Of a DNA stretch of 64,000 nt, positions 41,000 through 48,517 are shown in pieces. Positions within the stretch are counted from its first letter, which is position 1; each line of letters opens with the position of its first letter. A program made the position numbers and the translations under genes. The notes under the pieces were generated by a model, which saw nothing but the letters and a program-made list of their open reading frames with translations, did not search any database and had not been told where the DNA came from. The stretch is from Occallatibacter savannae (lineage in GTDB: Bacteria > Acidobacteriota > Terriglobia > Terriglobales > Acidobacteriaceae), in assembly GCF_003131205.1 (NCBI RefSeq), contig NZ_QFFY01000004.1, forward strand, positions 310,001 through 374,000, written 5' to 3'.

Positions 41000-41377
41000 A
41001 TGTTTGAGGTTACTGTGGAGGGCGGGTTCTCCTCTGGACATTATCTAAGGAATTACAGGGGCAAGTGCGAGAATCCGCATGGGCACAACTACAAGGTGCG
41101 CGTGACGCTGCATGGCAAGGAATTGGACGAGGCCGGGCTGTTGCTGGACTTTAAATTGCTGAAGCAGGTGATGCGGCCGGTGATCGACCGGATCGACCAC
41201 CAGATGCTGAACGATCTAGAGCCTTTTACGACGCTCAATCCCTCCGCGGAGAATATCGCAAAATACTTTTACGACCAGACCAATGAGCAGCTCGCCGAGA
41301 TGACGAAGGGGCGGGTGCGGGTGAAGGACTGCACGATCTGGGAGACGGACACGACGACGGCTACGTACTTCGAGTAG
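41000..41377 (+). CDS. queD: 6-carboxy-5,6,7,8-tetrahydropterin synthase (QueD)
   Basis: The 125-residue enzyme of the PTPS family makes 6-carboxytetrahydropterin from dihydroneopterin triphosphate for queuosine synthesis. Zinc ligands are His14 (FSSGHYL), His27 and His29 (NPHGHNY), and the catalytic Cys23 is in GKCENPHG. IDHQMLND carries the second catalytic His, and CTIWETDTTTATY closes the active site. The Cys-x3-His-x-His spacing fits QueD rather than eukaryotic PTPS. No other queuosine gene is adjacent. I saw no convincing preQ1 riboswitch upstream. Confidence 0.92.
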   Translation: MFEVTVEGGFSSGHYLRNYRGKCENPHGHNYKVRVTLHGKELDEAGLLLDFKLLKQVMRPVIDRIDHQMLNDLEPFTTLNPSAENIAKYFYDQTNEQLAEMTKGRVRVKDCTIWETDTTTATYFE

Positions 41378-41581
41378 TTTCGCTTTAAGAAAGCCTTGCC
41401 GCCTTTCTGTTATGGCCGGGAACGACGGATTATTCGGAAACGGTGCGGATGCAAGGCGCTGATTTCGGGTTGTAAAACCTTTATAAGTTATTTGCGCCCC
41501 TGTACTTGCCGCCGCGTAACTTTTCTTTTCCTGTTGCGGCGGGATGGGCTAAACTGCCTTCATCTGTAAGCGGGTGTACGT

Positions 41582-41980
41582 ATGAAGGAAGCGGGTCTGC
41601 TGTTGCTGGTCGAGAACGATCCTAAGGACTTGAAGAATGCCGCAGACTCGGCGCGAGCCGTTGGATTCGCAGAGGTCGAAGGAAAGACGAGCCCCTATGC
41701 AGCGCGGATATTTCTGGAAGATCGACTTGCCAATGGTCCGAAGCTTCCGGACGCGATCCTCCTCGATCTAGATTTTGGAGTTGAAAGCGGATACGAGTTG
41801 CTGCGCTACTGGCACAGCACTCCGAGGCTGCGTGCTATTCCGCTGATCGTGTGGTCGATTCTGGGAGAAGAGCAGAGGCATATGTGCGCTCTGTTCAAAG
41901 TGAACAAGTACGTTGGTAAATGGGAAGGTAGCGAGGCATTGCAGGACGCCTTGAAAGAAGTCACGCAAGCGACGAATTAG
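41582..41980 (+). CDS. Stand-alone receiver-domain response regulator
   Basis: The 132-residue protein is a single CheY-like domain without output domain. The acidic pocket is Glu11/Asp13 (LLVENDP), the phosphoacceptor Asp62 (AILLDLDFG), the switch Ser92 (LIVWSILGE) and Lys113 (NKYVGKWEG). It lies 112 bp upstream of rsbR on the same strand and so may be the first gene of the stressosome region or a separate unit. Phosphate could come from one of the two histidine kinases encoded downstream. The sequence resembles single-domain receivers that act by protein-protein contact. Confidence 0.85.
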   Translation: MKEAGLLLLVENDPKDLKNAADSARAVGFAEVEGKTSPYAARIFLEDRLANGPKLPDAILLDLDFGVESGYELLRYWHSTPRLRAIPLIVWSILGEEQRHMCALFKVNKYVGKWEGSEALQDALKEVTQATN

Positions 41981-42092
41981 CGCAAGAGTTGTTGTTCAAC
42001 GGAAATCATAGGGCCAACCCGCCTGACCGCTCCCCTTGTGGTTTGCAGCACAATCATCATCAATCCAAATCAAAGCAGTCTGGGAGAATTCA

Positions 42093-42986
42093 ATGAACGA
42101 TTTGGCTGAGATCATTTCTCAGAATGAAGACAAACTTCGCTCGGAATGGATTCGCACGATGTCGAGTGCGGTGGAGCGAGCCGATCTGATGAGCAAGGCC
42201 GAACTGGACGAGCAGTGCGGCTCGCTTCTCAAAGAGATTGTGGATGGGGTCAAGACGAGCGGCCCTGAAAACCTTGGCGGTGCGGGATGGAACGGGACGC
42301 GGGAGTTGCTGAGCGCGATCTCAGCTTCGAGGGCCCGGCAAGGTTTCTCGCCGACGGACGTGGCGACCTTTGTGTTGTCGCTGAAGCAGCCTTTGTTTGT
42401 GCTGATCCGCGAGAAGATGGGGAAGAATCCTGACCTGCTTTTCGACACCGTCTGGTCGTCGACGCGGCTGCTGGATAGCCTGGCCCTGATCACGACTGAG
42501 GCTTACACTTCTACGCGCGAGGAGCTGATCATGCGTCAGCAGCAGGAGCTGCTGGAGCTTTCGACGCCAGTGGTGAAGCTGTGGGATGGGATTCTGGCAC
42601 TGCCGATTATTGGAACCCTGGACAGCGCGCGCACGCAGGTGGTGATGGAGAGCCTGCTGCAGGCGGTTGTGGCGACGAATTCACGGTACGCGATCATCGA
42701 CATCACGGGCGTGCCGACGGTGGACACGCTGGTAGCGCAGCATCTGCTGAAGACGATTACTGCGGCAAGGTTGATGGGCGCCGAGTGCATCATCAGCGGC
42801 GTGCGGCCGCAGATTGCGCAAACAATTGTTCATCTGGGCATCAACCTTGAGGATGTGATCACGAAGGCGAAGCTGTCGGATGCTTTTGCGCTGGCGCTAC
42901 AACGCAGCGGGCGCGCGGTGGTGAAGACGGCTGCTGCAGCGGCGGCCAATCCGCTGAGTCAACTGTTCGGCAAGCGGGAGGAGTAA
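42093..42986 (+). CDS. rsbR: Stressosome sensor/scaffold RsbR (RsbR_N plus STAS)
   Basis: The 297-residue protein has an N-terminal helical sensor part (about 1-150) of RsbR_N type and a C-terminal STAS domain (about 155-275). The STAS core reads AIIDITGVPTVDTLVAQHL and GAECIISGVRPQIAQTIVHLGI. Thr212 in VDT matches Bacillus RsbRA Thr171, and a second Thr (244) in IAQT lies near the position of Thr205; both are RsbT phosphorylation sites in Bacillus. The ATG at 42093 has GGGAGA upstream. The stop shares bases with the rsbS start (42986), showing translational coupling. The sensed signal is unknown. Confidence 0.9.
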   Translation: MNDLAEIISQNEDKLRSEWIRTMSSAVERADLMSKAELDEQCGSLLKEIVDGVKTSGPENLGGAGWNGTRELLSAISASRARQGFSPTDVATFVLSLKQPLFVLIREKMGKNPDLLFDTVWSSTRLLDSLALITTEAYTSTREELIMRQQQELLELSTPVVKLWDGILALPIIGTLDSARTQVVMESLLQAVVATNSRYAIIDITGVPTVDTLVAQHLLKTITAARLMGAECIISGVRPQIAQTIVHLGINLEDVITKAKLSDAFALALQRSGRAVVKTAAAAAANPLSQLFGKREE

Positions 42987-43375
42987 TGGAACGCATTCCT
43001 GTTTTGCGGATGGGGTCGCTGCTGCTGATCACTATCCAGGTGGACATGCACGACAAGCTGGCGCTGCAGCTGCAGGATGACGTGACGGAGCGGATCTCGG
43101 AATGGGGATCGACCGGCGTGTTGATCGATATCTCATCGCTGGAGATTGTCGATTCGTTTATCGGACGCATGCTCGCGAATATTGCGGGGATGTCGCGGGT
43201 GCTGGGGGCCGAGACGGTTGTGGTGGGAATGCAGCCGGCGGTGGCGATCACGCTGGTGGAGCTAGGCATGTCTCTTACGGGTGTACGAACTGCGCTGAGC
43301 GTTGAAGCGGGAATGGAGTTGCTCTACGGTAACGCATTTACTGGATCAGAAGATGAGCAGCGTACAGAAGCGTGA
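42986..43375 (+). CDS. rsbS: Stressosome scaffold RsbS (STAS domain)
   Basis: The 129-residue single STAS protein co-assembles with RsbR into the stressosome and holds RsbT until stress. The core GVLIDISSLEIVDSFIGRML is close to Bacillus RsbS, with Ser57 in VDSFIGR at the place of the phosphorylated Ser59. TVVVGMQPAVAITLVELGM forms the second half. Its start overlaps the rsbR stop by one base, and its end overlaps rsbT by 23 bp, as expected for proteins made in fixed ratio. Confidence 0.92.
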   Translation: MERIPVLRMGSLLLITIQVDMHDKLALQLQDDVTERISEWGSTGVLIDISSLEIVDSFIGRMLANIAGMSRVLGAETVVVGMQPAVAITLVELGMSLTGVRTALSVEAGMELLYGNAFTGSEDEQRTEA

Positions 43376-43760
43376 GGTTCTTCCAGTAAAGACCTCGAAC
43401 GACGTGGTGATCGCGCGGCAGAAGGTGCGGCAGCTTGCGGTGGAGCTTCGCTTCAGCCTTGTGGATCAGACCAAGCTGGTGACGGCGGCGAGCGAGCTGG
43501 CGCGCAATGCGCTGGACCACGGCAAGGGCGGCACTATGACAGTGGAGGTCCTGGTCAACGGCGCGCGTTCGGGGCTGAAGATGGTGTTTGAAGACCAGGG
43601 GCCCGGGATCGCGAATATCGAAGACGCACTGAAGGATGGTTTTACGACCGGTGCGGGTATGGGCCTGGGGCTTGGCGGAAGCAAACGCCTGGTGAACGAT
43701 TTCAGCATCGAAACAGAGGTGGGGAAGGGGACCCGCATCACAGCGGTGCGATGGAGATAG
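43353..43760 (+). CDS. rsbT: Stressosome switch kinase RsbT
   Basis: The 135-residue GHKL-type serine/threonine kinase phosphorylates RsbR and RsbS on stress and then leaves to activate a partner, in Bacillus the phosphatase RsbU. N box ASELARNALDHGKGG (Glu48, Asn52), G1 box EDQGPGIANIEDAL (Asp81) and G2 box GAGMGLGLGGSKRLV are all intact. The ATG at 43353 lies inside the end of rsbS, and the end overlaps the next gene by 10 bp. No sigma-B-type factor or RsbU/V/W set is present, so its output partner here is probably among the downstream kinases or phosphatase. Confidence 0.92.
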   Translation: MSSVQKREVLPVKTSNDVVIARQKVRQLAVELRFSLVDQTKLVTAASELARNALDHGKGGTMTVEVLVNGARSGLKMVFEDQGPGIANIEDALKDGFTTGAGMGLGLGGSKRLVNDFSIETEVGKGTRITAVRWR

Positions 43761-44743
43761 TTTTTTCGGAAGGCGTTGCAATCAAGGATGCAAGCTCCGT
43801 TGGAGAGGTGCGGCGAGCGGCGGCTGCTGCCGGAGCGAAGCTGAAGCTGGATGAAACTCGCGCGGGCGAGCTTGCCATTCTCACAACGGAAGTGGCGCGC
43901 AATGTACTGATCCACGGCGGCGGGGGGCAGGTGATTGTTTCAGGGATCGCAAGCCAGGGCGGACCGGTCGCGAGGATTCTGGCTCTGGACACTGGCGGCG
44001 GTATTGCGAACCTGGCTGAAGCGATGAAGGACGGGTTCTCGACGGCAGGGACGATGGGGGCCGGCCTCGGCGCGATGAAGCGGATGGCCAAGCGGTTCGA
44101 GGTGTTCACAGGGCGCGGCGGGACGATGGTGCTGCTGGAGGTCGGTGAGGGATCAGTGACGGAGCATTTGACGTTCGCCGGCGTGACGCTGCCGTATCCG
44201 GGAGAACGCGTGTGCGGAGATGGATGGTACTGCGAGCACACGCCGGCACGAACGGTAGCGGTTCTGGCGGATGGACTCGGCCACGGGCTGGGTGCGGCCG
44301 AGGCCGCGCAAGAGGCAGTGGAGACCGTGCGGCAGAGGATTTCGAAAAGCCCTGGAGAGATTCTGAGCTACATGCATGATGCTTTAAAGAAGACGCGAGG
44401 AGCAGTGGCGGCGGTTGTCGAGGTATGTCCCAAGGAAGGCAAGCTGACGTATGCAGGCATTGGGAACATCGCTGCTTCGGTCGTGAGCAAGGGACTGTCG
44501 AGGAGTCTGGTTTCGCACAACGGAACGCTCGGGGTGACGATGTCGCGTGTGCAGGAGTTCCACACGGAGTGGAAGCCGGATTCCGTTTTTGTGATGCACT
44601 CGGATGGGTTGCAGTCGAAGTGGGATCTGCTTGCATATCCGGGATTGCTTTTGAAGCATCCGGCTCTGATTTGTGGAGCGCTGATCAGAGATTTTCGACG
44701 CCAGCGCGATGACGCCGGCGTGGTGGTGTTGAAAGCAGCGTGA
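43751..44743 (+). CDS. RsbT-like ATPase domain fused to PP2C-type phosphatase (RsbX-like)
   Basis: The 330-residue protein combines two stressosome activities. Residues 1-131 form a GHKL kinase-like domain with an N box TTEVARNVLIHGGGG (Asn51), G1 LDTGGGIANLAEAM (Asp80) and G2 GTMGAGLGAMKRMA. Residues about 140-330 form a PP2C/SpoIIE-type phosphatase with CGDGWY (Asp157), VLADGLGHGLGAAEA (Asp174), SDGLQ and DDAGVVVL as metal ligands. RsbX in Bacillus is the free phosphatase that resets RsbR and RsbS; here it appears joined to an RsbT-like module. The ATG overlaps rsbT by 10 bp, and the stop lies next to the following start. Confidence 0.87.
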   Translation: MEIVFSEGVAIKDASSVGEVRRAAAAAGAKLKLDETRAGELAILTTEVARNVLIHGGGGQVIVSGIASQGGPVARILALDTGGGIANLAEAMKDGFSTAGTMGAGLGAMKRMAKRFEVFTGRGGTMVLLEVGEGSVTEHLTFAGVTLPYPGERVCGDGWYCEHTPARTVAVLADGLGHGLGAAEAAQEAVETVRQRISKSPGEILSYMHDALKKTRGAVAAVVEVCPKEGKLTYAGIGNIAASVVSKGLSRSLVSHNGTLGVTMSRVQEFHTEWKPDSVFVMHSDGLQSKWDLLAYPGLLLKHPALICGALIRDFRRQRDDAGVVVLKAA

Positions 44744-44745
44744 CG

Positions 44746-46896
44746 ATGTCAGTACCGATTCTGCAACTCGCGCTTCAAACTGAGCGGGATGTGGTTCAGG
44801 CAAGGCAGCGTGCGCGCGAGGTTGCGGCCGAGCTTGGGCTGGATAACCAGGACCAGATCCGTCTGGCGACGGCGACCTCGGAAATCGCGCGGAATGCGTT
44901 CCGGTACGCAGGCAACGGAAAGGTTGCATTTTCGCTGGATCTGGAGCAGCAGCGGATTGAGGTAGAGGTTTCGGACTCGGGAGCAGGCATACCTAATCTC
45001 GAAGAGGTTCTCGAGGGTCGGTACCGTTCGATGACCGGGATGGGCATGGGGATCATCGGCACGCAGCGGCTGATGGACCACTTCGAGATCGAGACTTCGG
45101 AGCGGGGCACGAAGGTCCGGATGGGGAAAGCGCTGCCCCGGTTCCGAGATAACTGGACGGAACGTACCGCACGCGAACTGAAGCAGAAGATGAGGGAGCG
45201 GGTTCCCAGCAACCCCTTCGAGGAAATCGAGCAGCAGAACCAGGAACTGCTGAAGACGCTCCAGGAGCTGCGCACGCGCCAGGAAGAGCTCGAGCTGCTG
45301 AACCGCGAGCTGGAGGATACAAATCGCGGTGTTGTAGCGCTCTATGCGGAGCTGGACGAACGGGCAGATTATCTGCGGCGGGCTTCGGAGCTGAAGACGA
45401 AATTCCTGTCCAATGTGTCGCATGAATTCCGGACGCCGCTGAATTCGATCATCAGCCTGGCGCGGATGCTGATGGACCGGCTGGATGGGGATCTGACGGG
45501 CGAGCAGCTGAAGCAGATCCGGTATATCGAATCGTCGGCGCGAGTGCTGCAGGATCTGGTGAACGACCTGCTGGATCTGGCGAAGGTGGAGGCCGGCAAA
45601 GTTCGAATGCGGCCAAAGCGGTTTGAGATTCATGAGCTGTTCAGCGCGCTGAAGGGCATGCTGAAGCCGCTGCTGGCGGATAACACATCGGTGAGCCTGA
45701 TCTTCGATGCGGCTGATGATCCGATTCCGCTCCGTACGGACGAGGGGAAGGTCTCGCAGATTCTCAGGAATCTTATTTCGAATGCGATCAAGTTCACGCC
45801 GAACGGGAGCGTAACGGTATCGGCGACGATGCTGCCGGAACAGGAGGTTGAGTTCCGGGTTGCGGACACGGGCATCGGAATTGCGCCGGAGCACCACGAG
45901 ACGATCTTCAAGGAATTCAGCCAAGTCGATAATCCGTTGCAGGACAAGTACAGGGGAACAGGGCTGGGCTTGCCTCTATGCAGGAACCTGGCGAAGCTGC
46001 TGGGTGGCAGCATCTGGCTGGAGAGTGAGGCCGGGAAGGGGTCGACGTTCTTTGTGCGAATTCCGGCGATCTACGTTGGCGAGAAATTGGAGGCCGACGA
46101 TGCGGAGATGCCTCCAGCGCCGGAGTATCATCGGGCGCCCGTGTTGATTGTCGAAGACAATGCGGAGACGGCCCGGCTGTTGGAGTCGCATTTGAGGAAT
46201 TCGGAATTTCAGGCGATTATCGCGACAAATGTGGCCCAGGCAGAGATATGGACGGCGCGGCATGCACCGGTCGCTGTGATCGCCGATGTGTATCTGGAGG
46301 AAGAGGTTTGCTGGGGTTTCCTCGAGCGAATCCGCGAACGCTGGCCGGACCTCGTGTGCATTGCAAGCAGCGCGAGCGATGAGTCCGCGATTGCCAGGGA
46401 GAACGGGGTTGAGGTATTTCTGCAGAAGCCTGTGGAGCGTGACGCTCTGCTGAGAGAGCTTCGCAGCCGTGTATCGCAGACGGAAAGCCGGCGCATCCTG
46501 CTTGTAGACGATAACGAGATTGCGCGTTACATACTGCGCGACCTGCTCGACCAGCCGTGGCTGAACATTCGAGAAGCTTCCAACGGGACCGAGGCGTTTT
46601 CGGCGATCGAACAGGAGTTGCCAGACGCGATTATCCTCGACATCCTGATGCCGGATATGAGCGGATTTGACGTGCTACGGAAGCTGCGCACTGCCTCTGC
46701 AACCGAGAGGTTGCCGGTTCTGATTTATACGTCAAAGGATCTCTCCGAAGCGGAACAGTCGGAGCTCGCCACCCTCAATGCTTCGATCATCAAGAAGGCG
46801 GAAGTCTCTTCCAGGCTGTCGGCGAAGCCGTTTCTTGAGTGGGCGAAGTCTGCCGGTATCTCTCCCGAGGCGATGGCACCCGAGGCGAATGGCTGA
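44746..46896 (+). CDS. Hybrid histidine kinase with N-terminal RsbT-like domain and two receiver domains
   Basis: The 716-residue protein has five parts. First comes an RsbT-like GHKL domain (1-127; ATSEIARNAFRYAGNG, SDSGAGIPNLEEVLEG, GMGIIGTQRLMDHF), then a coiled coil (about 155-215). A HisKA domain has phospho-His226 in SNVSHEFRTPLNSI. The HATPase (about 325-440) has an N box with Asn346 and RVADTGIGIAPEH. REC1 has Asp514 in VIADVYLEEE, and REC2 has Asp632 in IILDILMPDMSG. There is no transmembrane segment, so it is cytoplasmic. The RsbT-like module probably docks to the stressosome or accepts its signal, linking serine/threonine and histidine/aspartate phosphorylation. ATG at 44746; a GTG at 44740 is possible. 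Confidence 0.88.
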   Translation: MSVPILQLALQTERDVVQARQRAREVAAELGLDNQDQIRLATATSEIARNAFRYAGNGKVAFSLDLEQQRIEVEVSDSGAGIPNLEEVLEGRYRSMTGMGMGIIGTQRLMDHFEIETSERGTKVRMGKALPRFRDNWTERTARELKQKMRERVPSNPFEEIEQQNQELLKTLQELRTRQEELELLNRELEDTNRGVVALYAELDERADYLRRASELKTKFLSNVSHEFRTPLNSIISLARMLMDRLDGDLTGEQLKQIRYIESSARVLQDLVNDLLDLAKVEAGKVRMRPKRFEIHELFSALKGMLKPLLADNTSVSLIFDAADDPIPLRTDEGKVSQILRNLISNAIKFTPNGSVTVSATMLPEQEVEFRVADTGIGIAPEHHETIFKEFSQVDNPLQDKYRGTGLGLPLCRNLAKLLGGSIWLESEAGKGSTFFVRIPAIYVGEKLEADDAEMPPAPEYHRAPVLIVEDNAETARLLESHLRNSEFQAIIATNVAQAEIWTARHAPVAVIADVYLEEEVCWGFLERIRERWPDLVCIASSASDESAIARENGVEVFLQKPVERDALLRELRSRVSQTESRRILLVDDNEIARYILRDLLDQPWLNIREASNGTEAFSAIEQELPDAIILDILMPDMSGFDVLRKLRTASATERLPVLIYTSKDLSEAEQSELATLNASIIKKAEVSSRLSAKPFLEWAKSAGISPEAMAPEANG

Positions 46897-48346
46897 GAAT
46901 TCCCCAGGACGGATCATGATCGTGGACGACCGGGAGGAAAACCGGTACGTTCTAGAGCGCATTCTCGGGAATGCGGGATACAAGTGCCAAGGGGTGGACC
47001 GGGGCTCGCGAGCGCTGGAACTGGCACTCACCGATCCGGATTTGATCATTCTGGACGTGCAGCTTCCGGATATGTCGGGGTATGACGTGTGCCGGAAGTT
47101 GAAGTCGAATCCGGATACCAGCTCGATCATGATTTTGCAGGTTTCGGCTTCTTTCGTGTCGAATGACGACCGCGTGAAGGCGCTGGATGCAGGTGCCGAT
47201 GCTTATATCACGCACCCGATCGATCGCATGGTGCTGGTGGCGACGGTGAGGGCGCTGCTCAGGCTACGAAAGGCGGAGGCGGCGTCGAGGAAGTCGTCGG
47301 AGCAGTGGCAGACCACGTTCGATTCGCTGTCAGAGGGTTTGGCGCTCATCGACGAGGACGGCTGCATTGTGAGGTGGAATAGCGCGTTTCTGGGAATGTG
47401 TGGAGCCGGGATGCAGCTGAAAAGGGGAGAGAGCGCCGGGCTCCTGCTGAAGCGAATCATCGGGACCAACGAGCCACTGACGCAGAACGAGCGGCGCTTC
47501 AGCGCGGAGTTCGCTTCGGGCAAGCGGACGTTGCAGGTATCGGTGAATCGTATCGATGGAGCCGTTGGTCCGGGGGAGAAGATATTGATCCTGGCGGACA
47601 CGACGGACCGGAAGCTGGCGGAGCATGCGCTACGGATGGCGGAGCGTCTATCGGCGAGCGGCAAGATGGCGAATGCGATCGCCCATGAAATCAATAATCC
47701 GCTGGAGGCGCTGACAAATCTGGTGTTCCTGGCGCGATCGACGGAGACGGTGGACAGGATGCAGCCGCTGCTGGAGAGCGCGGCGAAGGAACTGGATCGT
47801 GTGGCGCGAATCACGAAGCAGAGCCTCTCTTTCCATCGCGACACGGACAAGCCGATTGAGGTTGATCTGGGAGAGTTGCTGAGAGACGTGATCGGCATGA
47901 TGGACCGGCCGGCTGCGGTTCATCGCGTGAAGCTTGCACTGCAGAGGCGACCGGCGGGAATGGTTCGAGGATTTCCGGGGCAGCTTGTGCAGGTTTTCAG
48001 TAATCTGATCCGCAATGCGATCGAGGTGAGCCCGGAGGGGTCTGAGGTGACGGTGCGCCTGCATACGGTTCAGCGTGGAGGCGGAGCGGGGAGCCGCATC
48101 ACCGTGCACGACCGCGGGGCGGGGATACCGATGGACATACGGGCGAACATCTTCGATCCGTTCTTCACGACGAAGCAGTTGCGCGGCTCGGGGCTGGGGC
48201 TTTGGGTATCGAGGTCGCTGGTGACCAGACACCAGGGTACGATCCGGTTTCGCTCGTGCCAACTGAAGGGGAGAAGCGGCACGACTTTCGAGGTGTTCCT
48301 GCCGGTGATTGCGCCAGGCCCGGATCCCGCAGCAGAGGGCAGGTAA
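46889..48346 (+). CDS. REC-PAS-histidine kinase
   Basis: The 485-residue soluble sensor kinase has a receiver domain (1-125; Asp56 in LIILDVQLPDMSGYD), a PAS domain (about 138-245), HisKA with His266 in ANAIAHEINNPLEAL, and an HATPase with SNLIRNAIEVSPEGS and GSGLGLWVSRSL. In the receiver the conserved Lys before Pro is replaced by His (AYITHPID, His109), which may alter phosphorylation. The ATG at 46889 overlaps the previous gene by 8 bp, so it is the last gene of the stressosome operon. The N-terminal receiver could take phosphate from the hybrid kinase. Confidence 0.87.
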   Translation: MAENSPGRIMIVDDREENRYVLERILGNAGYKCQGVDRGSRALELALTDPDLIILDVQLPDMSGYDVCRKLKSNPDTSSIMILQVSASFVSNDDRVKALDAGADAYITHPIDRMVLVATVRALLRLRKAEAASRKSSEQWQTTFDSLSEGLALIDEDGCIVRWNSAFLGMCGAGMQLKRGESAGLLLKRIIGTNEPLTQNERRFSAEFASGKRTLQVSVNRIDGAVGPGEKILILADTTDRKLAEHALRMAERLSASGKMANAIAHEINNPLEALTNLVFLARSTETVDRMQPLLESAAKELDRVARITKQSLSFHRDTDKPIEVDLGELLRDVIGMMDRPAAVHRVKLALQRRPAGMVRGFPGQLVQVFSNLIRNAIEVSPEGSEVTVRLHTVQRGGGAGSRITVHDRGAGIPMDIRANIFDPFFTTKQLRGSGLGLWVSRSLVTRHQGTIRFRSCQLKGRSGTTFEVFLPVIAPGPDPAAEGR

Positions 48347-48517
48347 GCAGTCTCGAGCAGAGACCGCTGGCTGGCGAGGCTCGTCCGTAGACAATTGCGA
48401 TTTCGAGGTGAGAGACTTCTTCTCTCTGGAAGGGTGCCCTCGGCGCGTTTCTCAGCCGCCTTACCGGAAGAAAACGATTACAGATTTGAGCGCAGCATTT
48501 TTGGGGAGTAGTCTCGG

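Noticed and set aside
41582..48346. Full sigma-B-type regulon with RsbU, RsbV, RsbW and a sigma factor
   Set aside because: Only RsbR, RsbS, RsbT and an RsbX-like phosphatase domain are recognisable; no sigma-factor sequence is found in the region.
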